Shown here: positions 1 to 8,698 of the stretch, one piece after another
Layout of the letters: the number at the start of each line of letters is the position of its first letter
How positions within the stretch are numbered: position 1 is the first letter of the stretch
Assembly (NCBI GenBank): GCA_021779195.1
Contig: JAJYBB010000019.1
Span: 1-53,919 of the forward strand
DNA length: 53,919 nt
Source of the DNA: Bacteroidota bacterium
Lineage (GTDB): Bacteria > Bacteroidota > Bacteroidia > Bacteroidales > Paludibacteraceae
Reading direction: 5' to 3'
The notes under the pieces: generated by a model
Seen by the model: only the letters and a program-made list of their open reading frames with translations
The model's database searches: none
Told to the model about the DNA's origin: nothing
Made by a program: the position numbers and the translations under genes

Positions 1-38
1 TCCGGCACTTGTGCACGCTTTTTACGGGGTGATGTCAT
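1..38 (-). CDS. 5' end of an unidentified gene, cut by window edge
   Basis: Only the first 12 codons are inside the window (MTSPRKKRAQVP). The ATG is preceded by an AAGG purine run four bases upstream and by a Bacteroidetes promoter (TATTTTTG at 60-67, ATTG at 87-90), which supports a real start. The basic N-terminus is not enough to name a family. The gene lies downstream of the tRNA-Lys terminator in the same orientation but has its own promoter. Confidence 0.5.
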   Translation of the reverse strand, partial: MTSPRKKRAQVP

Positions 39-59
39 TTTTCCTTGCAGTTAGTTGCA

Positions 60-90
60 CAAAAATAAGGATATAATATTGACTAACAAT
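60..90 (-). promoter_or_regulatory. promoter of the partial gene at the left edge
   Basis: On the minus strand ATTG (87-90), a 19-base spacer and TATTTTTG (60-67) fit the Bacteroidetes sigma consensus TTTG-N19-TAnnTTTG with one mismatch in the -33 box. The start codon at 38 is 21 bases beyond the -7 box. Confidence 0.55.
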
Positions 91-150
91 CTATTTGCTG
101 TTTTTCAGCAGACCCTAAATAGCCTTACATTTTTTAAAAAATAAAAAAAT

Positions 151-188
151 AAAAAAACCTTTTGCAATTAGTTGCAAAAGGTTTTTTT
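151..188 (-). terminator. terminator of the tRNA-Lys pair
   Basis: A perfect 17-base-pair inverted repeat (151-167 with 172-188) encloses a TTAG loop. The arms end in runs of seven A and seven T, so it can act as a factor-independent terminator in either direction. It lies just downstream of the two minus-strand tRNA genes. Confidence 0.85.
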
Positions 189-190
189 AG

Positions 191-263
191 TGATCCAGCT
201 GGGGCTCGAACCCAGGACCCCATCCTTAAAAGGGATGTGCTCTACCTGCTGAGCTACTAGATC
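191..263 (-). tRNA. tRNA-Lys(UUU), downstream copy
   Basis: The minus strand folds into a complete 73-base cloverleaf: acceptor GATCTAG with CTGGATC (one G-T pair), D arm GCTC/GAGC, anticodon stem CATCC/GGATG around the loop CTTTTAA with anticodon TTT, T arm CTGGG-TTCGAGC-CCCAG, discriminator A. The CCA tail is not encoded (CT follows the discriminator), so a CCA-adding enzyme is needed. It is identical to the copy at 302-374. Confidence 0.95.
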
Positions 264-301
264 ATCATTTCACTTTGTAAACCGCCGAATTGAAAAATTA
301 G

Positions 302-374
302 TGATCCAGCTGGGGCTCGAACCCAGGACCCCATCCTTAAAAGGGATGTGCTCTACCTGCTGAGCTACTAGATC
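302..374 (-). tRNA. tRNA-Lys(UUU), promoter-proximal copy
   Basis: This is a 73-base cloverleaf identical to the tRNA at 191-263, with anticodon TTT in the loop CTTTTAA. The copies are separated by 38 bases and probably form one transcript from the promoter at 393-423 to the terminator at 151-188. CCA is not encoded. Confidence 0.95.
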
Positions 375-392
375 TTTTTTCAAAAGCGGTTG

Positions 393-423
393 CAAAGATA
401 CTGCATTTTTTCTAATTTACAAA
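393..423 (-). promoter_or_regulatory. promoter of the tRNA-Lys operon
   Basis: On the minus strand TTTG (420-423), exactly 19 bases, then TATCTTTG (393-400) match the Bacteroidetes housekeeping promoter consensus without mismatch. The first tRNA begins 18 bases beyond the -7 box. The rest of 375-649 holds no gene that I can see. Confidence 0.85.
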
Positions 424-619
424 AACTCAACATCAATTTACAACCTATTTTCAAGCTTTACACATACAATGTATTTAATATAAACACTTTAAAAATTAAT
501 TTTAAAAAAATTGCATTGCCTTCAAACAGGTTGTGACGAAATAAAGTAGCCAAAGCCATTTTATGATTTTAATTTGATAAATTTTAGTACTGAAAAAATA
601 GTAAAAGCGTAAAATATCG

Positions 620-627
620 TATCTTTG
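620..627 (+). promoter_or_regulatory. -7 box upstream of the CNNM/CBS gene
   Basis: TATCTTTG matches TAnnTTTG and lies 22 bases before the TTG start at 650, giving a very short leader. No TTTG stands at the expected -33 position. Confidence 0.5.
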
Positions 628-649
628 CCAATAAATCGCTTTCATCATT

Positions 650-1903
650 TTGAATAATTTAAGTTTTATTCTTCTCTCGTTGGTCTTTTCGGCTTTCTTC
701 TCAGGGCTCGAAATTGCATTTGTGTCATCCAACAAACTCCGATTTGAATTGGATAAAAAACAACGTACGCTCACCTCAACCATTTTATCAATTTTTTATC
801 GACATCCTCAACAATATATTTCGACCATGCTTGTCGGCAACAATATTTCATTAGTAATATATGGTGTTTTAATGGCTAATATTCTGAATCCGTTGTTAAA
901 ATCAATTGACAATCAGGCTATAATCACGTTATTACAAACCATAATTGCCACTTTAATTGTATTAGTAACAAGCGAGTTTTTACCAAAAACAATTTTCAGG
1001 GTAAACCCAAATTTGTGGTTAAAACTATTTTCAGGGTTATTGCTGATTTTTTATATCATTTTGTATCCAATTTCGCGTTTTGCAACTATACTTTCAATCG
1101 GGTTATTGAGAATTTTCAACATCCGAATAACGCAAACTAATCAAGAAAATGCATTCTCAAGAGTAGATTTAAATTATTTAATACAGGAAACGTTCGAGAA
1201 TGTAGAAAGTGAAAAAGAAATGGAAAATGAAGTCAAATTTTTTCAAAATGCACTCGACTTTTCAAAAGTTCGCCTTAGAGATTGCTTTGTGCCCCGAACA
1301 GAAATTATTTCATTAAATTACGACAGCAGCGTTGAGGAGTTGAAGCAAACATTTATTGAAACGGGGTTCTCTAAAATCCTAATTTTCAAAGGAAATATTG
1401 ACGATATTATTGGTTACATTCATTCATCCGAAATGTTTCAACATCAAAACGACTGGAAATCGCACATTAACCAAATTCCTATTGTTCCTGAAAATATGGC
1501 TGCACAAAAATTAATGAAGGTGTTTTTAAAGCAACATAAAAGCATAGCCGTTGTGGTCGACGAATTCGGAGGCACAGCAGGAATAGTTACCTTAGAAGAT
1601 ATCCTGGAAGAAATTTTCGGAGAAATAGAAGATGAACACGATAATCGCGATTATATAGCAAAGCAAACCGGCGAACATGAATATTTATTTTCTGGACGTT
1701 TAGAAGTGAAAAGTGCAAATGTTCAATTCGAATTAAACATTCCAGAATCAGATGATTATGAAACAATTGCCGGATTTATTTTATTTCATCATCAACATTT
1801 CCCCAAATTAAATGAATTAATTCGAATCAATAATTTCATCATCAAATGTGTCAAAGTAACAAATAACCGAATTGAACTTGTTAAGATTGCAGTTGAATAT
1901 TAA
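650..1903 (+). CDS. CNNM/CBS-domain hemolysin-family membrane protein (CorC/GldE-like)
   Basis: A 417-residue inner-membrane protein of the CNNM (DUF21) plus CBS pair plus CorC/HlyC family, proposed to take part in Mg2+/Co2+ transport; Bacteroidota relatives include the gliding protein GldE. Residues 1-175 hold hydrophobic segments, with the family-typical SAFFSGLEIAF near the start. CBS domains span about 200-315, with the VVVDEFGGTAGIVTLEDILEE signature region near 298-318, and the CorC_HlyC domain closes the protein. The start is TTG: it is the only start that places the first membrane helix as in homologues, and no in-frame ATG precedes it. No Shine-Dalgarno is seen. Family certain; substrate unknown. 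Confidence 0.88.
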   Translation: MNNLSFILLSLVFSAFFSGLEIAFVSSNKLRFELDKKQRTLTSTILSIFYRHPQQYISTMLVGNNISLVIYGVLMANILNPLLKSIDNQAIITLLQTIIATLIVLVTSEFLPKTIFRVNPNLWLKLFSGLLLIFYIILYPISRFATILSIGLLRIFNIRITQTNQENAFSRVDLNYLIQETFENVESEKEMENEVKFFQNALDFSKVRLRDCFVPRTEIISLNYDSSVEELKQTFIETGFSKILIFKGNIDDIIGYIHSSEMFQHQNDWKSHINQIPIVPENMAAQKLMKVFLKQHKSIAVVVDEFGGTAGIVTLEDILEEIFGEIEDEHDNRDYIAKQTGEHEYLFSGRLEVKSANVQFELNIPESDDYETIAGFILFHHQHFPKLNELIRINNFIIKCVKVTNNRIELVKIAVEY

Positions 1904-2107
1904 TATTTGAATTTCTCATTTCTTAACCGAAACTTTCAATCAATGAACGTATCAAGAGTTTAACTTCAGTACCTATAATCAATTCATTTTCGATAAAAAT
2001 TGTACAAAATTTCAGAATTTGAAAAAGCATACAGTTTTTTTTTGTATATTCGTGCCCTCAAATCCAACAGAAAATTAAATTATATAAATACCTATTTATT
2101 TCATAAA

Positions 2108-4222
2108 ATGGCAACATTACAGAAAATTAGAAACAAAGGAGTTTTATTGGTTACAATAGTAGGTCTTGCATTGTTATCCTTTATTATTGGCGACTTTTTA
2201 CGTGAAGGTCAAACCTTTTTCAATAAATCAAAAGAAGTGGTGGCGAAAGTAGCCGGAGATGACATCAATATCAAAGATTATCAGGCTGCAATCGACCAAA
2301 TGACAGAAGTGTACAAAATTGAAACTGGAACTACAGAAGTAAAAGAAGAAACAATGGTACAACTCCGTGCATCGGTTTGGGAAAGCATGATTAATGAAAA
2401 AATTCTCAATGCCGAAGCAAAAAAGTTAGGACTTGCTGTAAGCCCCGACGAGTTGTCAGATCGATTGATTGGGAACAACATTCATCCCTTAATTCTACAA
2501 CGGCGAGCTTTCGCAGGCGAAAATGGACAATTCAGCCGCACCGTGTTGATTCAATTCCTCAATAGTCTGGATCAAACGCCCACAAGCGAAGACATGAAAC
2601 AGCAATTAGATAAAGCAAAAACTTATTGGAAGTTCTGGGAACGTAATGTGAAAATCAGCATTTTACAAGACAAATACAATGCTTTGATTTCAAAAGCAGT
2701 AACAGCTAATAAGCTGGACGCTAAAATGGATTTCGATTTTAATAAATATAGCACCGATGTTTCGTATGTGATGCAACCCTATTTTATGGTGCCCGATTCA
2801 GTGGTTAAAGTGAGCGACGATGAAATAAAAGACCTTTACAACAAGCAAAAAGAACAATATAAGCAAGATGCCAATTGCGCATTAAATTACGTAGCTTTCA
2901 ACATTAAACCAACACCCGAAGATTTCAAAGAAGCTGAAACTTGGATTAACAAACTAAGTAGCGAATTTAAGACTACCAACGATGTAGCCGGATTAGTAAA
3001 TTCAAATTCGGATGATATGTATGATGGAAAAAATTATTCAGAACAAACTGTTCCTCAAGATTTAAAATCGTTTGCTTTTGGAGGTAAAACAGGAGATGTT
3101 TACGGGCCTGTTTTCGCAAACGACACCTACACCATGGCACGTATCATGCAATCGGGTATCTTGCAGTCAGACTCGGTTAAACTCCGGCACATCTTTTTAT
3201 TAGCAAAAGATGCCGGTAAAGCCGATAGTTTAGTGGCTGCAATTAAAAAAGGTGCTGATTTTGCCACTTTGGCTCAAAAATATTCAGCGGTTAAACAAAC
3301 AGCTGCAAATGGAGGTGAAATTGGTTGGATTCAAGAAGGTATGACCGGCATTGACAAAGACATAGTAAGCAATGCATTTTCAAAACCAGTTAACGAAATA
3401 TTCACAATTAAAAACGCCCAAGGAGTTCAAATTATGCAGGTTACTGAAAAAACGCCTCCGCGCCGAAAAGTAAAACTGGCAATTTTGGATCGAAAAGTTA
3501 TTCCAAGCAGTAAAACTTACAGCAAAATATATAACGATGCAAAGGATTTCGCTACTGATTTGACTGCGAAAAATTTTGATTCGAAAGCCAAAGAAAAAGG
3601 TTATGTGGTTCATCAGGCAAACGACATTTTACAAACTACCGAAAAAATAATGGATATGCCTCAATCCCGACAAATTGTACGTTGGGCATTTAAAAGCAGC
3701 AAAAACGATGTGTCGCAAGTGTTCGATTGCAGCAGTTTATTCGTGGTAGCTATGACGACCGAAATTAATCCTAAAGGCTATCGTTCAATCAACAAAGTAA
3801 AAGATCAACTTAAAGCGCAAATCATTCGTGATAAAAAAGCCGACTTCATGATTAAGAATCTATCAGCACAATTACAGAAGACGCCGTCATTAGAAGGTAT
3901 TGCGGCTTCAATTCATGATTCAGTGAAAGTTGCGAATGCCATTAGCTTTAATTCATATCAATTTGGCACTGGAGGTTTCGAACCATATATTATTGGCAAA
4001 TCGACAATTATTCCCGTTGATAAAGTTTCTGAACCATTAAAAGGGAATGCCGGCGTGTATATAATACTCACTTCTAATAAAAAGGAAAATCCGCAACCTT
4101 TCAACGAAAAAGTCGAAATCATGCAACTGAATGGTCGTACAAACTACTCTTTACCATATACGATTATTCAGGATATGAAAGACAAAGCTGACATTGTCGA
4201 TAATCGTCTGAATTTCTTTTGA
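2108..4222 (+). CDS. PpiD/SurA-like periplasmic peptidyl-prolyl isomerase
   Basis: A membrane-anchored foldase of 704 residues from the ATG at 2108. The open frame runs back to 2000, but its first 36 codons look non-coding, and the chosen start places a short basic segment before a single membrane helix (about residues 12-30), as in PpiD. A SurA_N-type chaperone region follows (about 45-200). A parvulin-type rotamase domain (about 359-449) contains the family features LRHIFLLAK, FATLAQKYS and GGEIGWI. A long C-terminal chaperone region ends the protein. It should help outer-membrane and secreted proteins fold in the periplasm. A strong terminator follows at 4253-4284. Family firm; in vivo clients unknown. 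Confidence 0.88.
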   Translation: MATLQKIRNKGVLLVTIVGLALLSFIIGDFLREGQTFFNKSKEVVAKVAGDDINIKDYQAAIDQMTEVYKIETGTTEVKEETMVQLRASVWESMINEKILNAEAKKLGLAVSPDELSDRLIGNNIHPLILQRRAFAGENGQFSRTVLIQFLNSLDQTPTSEDMKQQLDKAKTYWKFWERNVKISILQDKYNALISKAVTANKLDAKMDFDFNKYSTDVSYVMQPYFMVPDSVVKVSDDEIKDLYNKQKEQYKQDANCALNYVAFNIKPTPEDFKEAETWINKLSSEFKTTNDVAGLVNSNSDDMYDGKNYSEQTVPQDLKSFAFGGKTGDVYGPVFANDTYTMARIMQSGILQSDSVKLRHIFLLAKDAGKADSLVAAIKKGADFATLAQKYSAVKQTAANGGEIGWIQEGMTGIDKDIVSNAFSKPVNEIFTIKNAQGVQIMQVTEKTPPRRKVKLAILDRKVIPSSKTYSKIYNDAKDFATDLTAKNFDSKAKEKGYVVHQANDILQTTEKIMDMPQSRQIVRWAFKSSKNDVSQVFDCSSLFVVAMTTEINPKGYRSINKVKDQLKAQIIRDKKADFMIKNLSAQLQKTPSLEGIAASIHDSVKVANAISFNSYQFGTGGFEPYIIGKSTIIPVDKVSEPLKGNAGVYIILTSNKKENPQPFNEKVEIMQLNGRTNYSLPYTIIQDMKDKADIVDNRLNFF

Positions 4223-4252
4223 TCTTTAAGAATTAAAAATTGCCATGACATT

Positions 4253-4284
4253 AAAAACGGGATGATGAAGTTCATCCCGTTTTT
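4253..4284 (+). terminator. terminator after the PpiD-like gene
   Basis: AAAAACGGGATGA (4253-4265) pairs perfectly with TCATCCCGTTTTT (4272-4284) around a six-base loop, ending in a T run 30 bases after the stop codon. Confidence 0.9.
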
Positions 4285-4306
4285 ATTTTATTTCAGCAAG
4301 TTTGCG

Positions 4307-4314
4307 TAACTTTG
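4307..4314 (+). promoter_or_regulatory. -7 box of rlmN
   Basis: TAACTTTG matches TAnnTTTG, directly after the preceding terminator and 59 bases before the rlmN start. The -33 position lies in the T-rich terminator tail and has no clear TTTG. Confidence 0.5.
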
Positions 4315-4373
4315 CACAAAACAATAACACATTGTTATATCAATAAATGAAAATTCCTAATTGAAATTAAACT

Positions 4374-5438
4374 ATGACCAAAATACCATTATTGGGAAAA
4401 ACCCTCGATGAACTGAAATCCATCGTCGAAGAATTGCAAATGCCCACCTTCACTGCTAAACAAATCAGCGAATGGATCTACAAAAAAAGAGCAACTCAGG
4501 TTGATCAAATGAGTAACTTATCCATCAAAAACAGGGCTCTTTTAGATGATAAATACACTATTGGTTGCAGCAAACCAATACAGGTTGCCGAGTCAAACGA
4601 TGGAACTAAAAAATACTTATTTAAAACTGACGATGGACATTTTATCGAAACAGTTTTTATTCCAGATGAAGATAGAGGAACATTATGCGTTTCGTCACAA
4701 GTAGGATGCAAAATGGATTGTTCATTTTGTATGACTGGAAAACAAGGATTTAGCGCACAGCTTTCAGCAACCGAAATATTAAATCAAGTGCTTTCAGTTC
4801 CTGAGTCGGAACAGTTAACCAATATCGTTTTCATGGGTATGGGCGAACCTTTTGACAACCTTCTCGCCATGCTTCGTTCATTAGATATTTTAACATCTGA
4901 TTACGGACTAGCCATGAGTCCAAGAAGAATAACTATTTCGTCGATAGGAATAATTCCGGGAATGAAAATATTTCTCGAAAAATCATCATGTCATTTAGCC
5001 ATTAGCCTTCATTCACCTTTCCCCGACGAAAGACTTCGTTTAATGCCAATTCAAAAAACATACCCAATTACTAAAGTGATAGAAGAACTTAAAAAATACG
5101 ACTTTAGCAAACAACGACGAGTATCGTTCGAATATATCGTATTTGATGGATTAAACGACTCCATGCGTCATGCTGTGGAATTGGTCAAACTTTTGAGGGG
5201 AATTCATTGTCGTGTTAACTTGATTCGATATCATGCCATACCGGGTGTAGATCTGAAAAGCTCCGTACATGAAAAAATGATTTTTTTAAGAGACTATTTA
5301 ACTAACAATGGAATACAGGCTACTGTCAGACGATCGCGTGGTGAAGATATTTTTGCTGCTTGCGGCATGTTATCGACCATTGAAAAACAAAAACAAAAAA
5401 TCAAAGAATCTGAAATTGATCATTTGCATGAAAATTGA
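4374..5438 (+). CDS. rlmN: 23S rRNA (adenine-2503-C2)/tRNA methyltransferase RlmN
   Basis: Radical-SAM methyltransferase of 354 residues that methylates C2 of A2503 in 23S rRNA, and A37 in some tRNAs, by a ping-pong mechanism through a methylated cysteine. The iron-sulfur motif CxxxCxxC is Cys112, Cys116 and Cys119. The methyl-carrying cysteine is Cys330 in FAACGML. The SAM-binding GMGEP motif and the family-typical RRITISSIGI are present. Length and start are normal for the family. The gene is monocistronic, bounded by a terminator upstream and a 178-base gap downstream. In the Cfr/RlmN family the sequence fits the housekeeping enzyme. Confidence 0.96.
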   Translation: MTKIPLLGKTLDELKSIVEELQMPTFTAKQISEWIYKKRATQVDQMSNLSIKNRALLDDKYTIGCSKPIQVAESNDGTKKYLFKTDDGHFIETVFIPDEDRGTLCVSSQVGCKMDCSFCMTGKQGFSAQLSATEILNQVLSVPESEQLTNIVFMGMGEPFDNLLAMLRSLDILTSDYGLAMSPRRITISSIGIIPGMKIFLEKSSCHLAISLHSPFPDERLRLMPIQKTYPITKVIEELKKYDFSKQRRVSFEYIVFDGLNDSMRHAVELVKLLRGIHCRVNLIRYHAIPGVDLKSSVHEKMIFLRDYLTNNGIQATVRRSRGEDIFAACGMLSTIEKQKQKIKESEIDHLHEN

Positions 5439-5616
5439 TCATTCTCTTTTTCTAAAATAATAAATATCAGAACCTTGAACACAATATTTTGATTCATTAC
5501 AAAATTTAAAGTGTAGTTTTATATGTGACGGTTATTATTTCTCATATTATTATCTTAAAATCCAGCTACTTATAATATATACGACAAGGTTATCACGCTT
5601 TTAATTTAATAGAAAA

Positions 5617-8600
5617 ATGCATCAGAATTTTTATAAAAAACTGATTATTATATCTTTGTCATTTGTTGTATTACAAACATTCGCATCCCAACAAAAAACT
5701 TTGAGTCAAATTTCTGATTCTCTGACAGCAATTGCAAATCAATTTACATCGGTTGGGAAAATTGCAGCAACCGACATGTTCATTAATTCAATGAATAAAA
5801 CTATTACCATTAAAGCAAACGATCGGTTGGCATATATACCTTTTCGAAATGATAATGTTAAACGAATTTACAATGTTATTCGAAAAATAATGGGACATGA
5901 TTTTACAGATTATAAACTTTATTGTCAGACGGATGGTAAATATATTGAAGATTTAATACCCAATTTTTACCGAATCACCGGTATCGATAGTACCCGATTA
6001 TTCAAAATACCGGAAACGTCTAATCCTCTAATTACAGATTTGTCCCGTCCCTTTGAAATTTCGAATGGACTTCAGCATAAATACATCGCATTGTGGCAAA
6101 GTCATGGTTTGTATTTCGACCAAAATTCAATAAGTTGGAAATGGCAGAGGGCAAGAGTATTCCAAACGGTGGAAGATTTATATACACAGTCGTACGTATT
6201 GCCTTTCCTGGTTCCTATGCTTGAAAATGCAGGTGCTAACGTATTCCTGCCACGTGAACGAGATACACAGTTAAACGAAATTATTGTGGACAATGATAAA
6301 CGAGATGCTTCCCGCTATTTTGAACAAAACGACCGAAAAAAATGGAAATCAGGAGATGAAAAAGGATTCGCAAACCCAAAAAAGATATATATTCAGGGTG
6401 AAAACCCATTTCAAATGGGAACATTTCGTTCAATTGAATCCATTAATGACCCTAACGAAACAAGTCGAGCAGAATGGATTCCAAATATACCTGAAAACGG
6501 ATATTACGGTGTATATATTTCTTACAAAACGCTTGAAAACAGCTCTACAGATGCCCAATACAGCGTTTATTACAAAGGAGGAAAAACTGATTTTTCAATA
6601 AATCAAACCATGAATGGAGGGACATGGCTTTATCTGGGAAAATTTTATTTTGAAAAAGGGAAAAATAAAAACCAAAAAGTAATGCTGACAAATTTGAGCT
6701 CAACGGGCGGTACAATTGTTACAGCCGATGCTGTTAAATTTGGCGGAGGCATGGGAAATATTGCCCGTTCTCCATACGAAGAAACTTCTGCTTTCAATCA
6801 AAAAATCTCCGATTCCACAAAAATCAAAACACAAGCTTTACCTGCAAACCCCTATGAACCAGAGGTGAGTACTTATCCACGATATACCGAAGGAGCGCGT
6901 TATTGGCTTCAATGGGCTGGTATTCCTGACAGCATTTATAGCCGCAGTGAAGGAAAAAATGATTACACCGATGACTTTCAATCTCGCGGATTTTGGGTAA
7001 ACTATCTTGTTGGAGGTTCGGTTTTAGCACCTCATCAACAAGGGCTTGGAGTGCCTGTCGATTTAGCATTGGCTTTTCATAGCGATGCGGGGACAACAGA
7101 AAACGACTCAATAATTGGAACTTTAGGTATTTATACTTTTCAAAATTCATATAGAAAAACCGTATTCGAAAATGGAATTTCCCGGATGGCATCGCGCGAT
7201 TTGACCGATATTATTCAAACTCAAATTGTACACGACATTCGTTCTCTCTATTCGTCAAAATGGACTCGTCGCAACATTTGGAATAAATCATACAGCGAAT
7301 CGCGTGTACCCGAAGTCCCCACCATGTTACTTGAACTACTTTCACATCAGAATTTTGCAGATATGCGCTATGGACTCGACCCACGATTCCGATTTTCGGT
7401 AAGTCGTTCAATTTACAAAGGAATGCTGAAATACTTATCGTCTGTAAATCATACAAATTATACTGTTGAACCGCTTCCGGTACAACAATTCAGCACTCAT
7501 TTTGTAGATAAAAACAAAGTTGAATTACATTGGGTTGCCACATCCGACAGCTTAGAACCAACCGCTAATGCAAGTCAATTTGTAGTTTATACACGCATTG
7601 ACAACAGTGGATTTGATAACGGAAGAATAACAAATTCGGATAGTATTATTTTGCCAATTCAAAATAATAAAATTTATAGCTATAAAATTACTGCAGTTAA
7701 TAAAGGTGGCGAAAGTTTCCCTTCTGAAATTTTATCGGTTTGCAGAGCTTCACGAGAACAAGGAGAAGTCCTTATTGTGGACGGATTTACTCGGTTAAGT
7801 GCTCCGAATTCCTTTAATATTGATAGTACTTATGCCGGATTCATTAACGATCAAGATGCCGGTGTGCCTTACCTGAGCGATATCAGCTTCGTGGGTAAAC
7901 AATATGAATTTAAAAGAGATAAACCCTGGATCAGCGATGATGCACCTGGATTCGGTGCAAGTCATGGAAATTTTGAAACCACTGTCGTAGCAGGAAATAG
8001 TTTCGATTATCCTTACGTTCATGGCAAAGCCTTACGCGCAACAGGATATTCGTTCGTTTCGTCAAGCGAAGAAGCTGTTCTAAAAAACTACATTGATTTA
8101 AACCAATTTAAAACGATAGATTTAATTCTGGGTAAACAAAAACAAACATTTATAGGAAATGCGAAAAAACCACCAGAATTCAAAACTTTTCCATTAGCTT
8201 TGCAGCAAATTCTTAGCGACTTTTGTAATAAAGGAGGTAATTTATTAGTTAGCGGATCGCATTTAGCTTCCGATTTGGTTGATACCGAACATCCAATTAA
8301 AAAAGATAAATTATTTATTGAGAATACGTTGAAGTTAAAGTTTTTGACATCAAATGCCAGCGTAAATGGAAAGGTAAAAATAGTACAATCGGCATTTAAA
8401 CCTTTTCGGAAAGATGATTTCAGATATTACGATCAGCCTAATCAACTATCATATTTTATCGAATCGCCTGATGCAATAGAACCTGCTGATATGAATGGCA
8501 GTACGATATGTAGATATGCTGAAAATAACCTGAGTGCGGGAATTGCCTATTCGGGATCGTACAAAATATGTGCTTTTGGCTTCCCCATCGAAACGATAAC

Positions 8601-8661
8601 TTCAGAAAATGAAAGATTGAAATTATTTAAGTCTATATTTGATTTTTTTAGATCTAAATAA
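5617..8661 (+). CDS. secreted amidase-like protein with inserted golvesin domain and FN3 (annotated 'xanthan lyase' in relatives)
   Basis: A large exported protein of 1014 residues with an N-terminal signal peptide (residues 1-24). The fold resembles N-acetylmuramoyl-L-alanine amidase: SHG at His163, TVEDL at Glu186 followed by a LENAGANVFLPRERD segment, FHSDAG at His488, and PTMLLELLSHQNF with Glu573. These are plausible zinc ligands and catalytic Glu in the family order. Between the first and second halves sits a golvesin C-terminal/Xly carbohydrate-binding-like domain (about 285-375, NGYYGVYISY to ADAVKFGGG). An FN3-like domain (about 618-710) and a 300-residue C-terminal region with a Rossmann-like start (GEVLIVDGF) follow. 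It probably acts on envelope peptidoglycan or a polysaccharide. pdxA follows at once. Substrate and exact activity are not shown by sequence. Confidence 0.75.
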   Translation: MHQNFYKKLIIISLSFVVLQTFASQQKTLSQISDSLTAIANQFTSVGKIAATDMFINSMNKTITIKANDRLAYIPFRNDNVKRIYNVIRKIMGHDFTDYKLYCQTDGKYIEDLIPNFYRITGIDSTRLFKIPETSNPLITDLSRPFEISNGLQHKYIALWQSHGLYFDQNSISWKWQRARVFQTVEDLYTQSYVLPFLVPMLENAGANVFLPRERDTQLNEIIVDNDKRDASRYFEQNDRKKWKSGDEKGFANPKKIYIQGENPFQMGTFRSIESINDPNETSRAEWIPNIPENGYYGVYISYKTLENSSTDAQYSVYYKGGKTDFSINQTMNGGTWLYLGKFYFEKGKNKNQKVMLTNLSSTGGTIVTADAVKFGGGMGNIARSPYEETSAFNQKISDSTKIKTQALPANPYEPEVSTYPRYTEGARYWLQWAGIPDSIYSRSEGKNDYTDDFQSRGFWVNYLVGGSVLAPHQQGLGVPVDLALAFHSDAGTTENDSIIGTLGIYTFQNSYRKTVFENGISRMASRDLTDIIQTQIVHDIRSLYSSKWTRRNIWNKSYSESRVPEVPTMLLELLSHQNFADMRYGLDPRFRFSVSRSIYKGMLKYLSSVNHTNYTVEPLPVQQFSTHFVDKNKVELHWVATSDSLEPTANASQFVVYTRIDNSGFDNGRITNSDSIILPIQNNKIYSYKITAVNKGGESFPSEILSVCRASREQGEVLIVDGFTRLSAPNSFNIDSTYAGFINDQDAGVPYLSDISFVGKQYEFKRDKPWISDDAPGFGASHGNFETTVVAGNSFDYPYVHGKALRATGYSFVSSSEEAVLKNYIDLNQFKTIDLILGKQKQTFIGNAKKPPEFKTFPLALQQILSDFCNKGGNLLVSGSHLASDLVDTEHPIKKDKLFIENTLKLKFLTSNASVNGKVKIVQSAFKPFRKDDFRYYDQPNQLSYFIESPDAIEPADMNGSTICRYAENNLSAGIAYSGSYKICAFGFPIETITSENERLKLFKSIFDFFRSK

Positions 8662-8698
8662 TATCGTAGAAATTTGTTTAATGAAAAAATTTACAAAA

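Noticed and set aside
2000-2107. N-terminal extension of the PpiD-like protein
   Set aside because: The residues do not fit the family and would bury the anchor helix; the ATG at 2108 gives a normal membrane-anchored start.
6824-7192. Antisense open frame within the amidase-like gene
   Set aside because: It is a shadow of the sense gene, with no independent start signals or family similarity.
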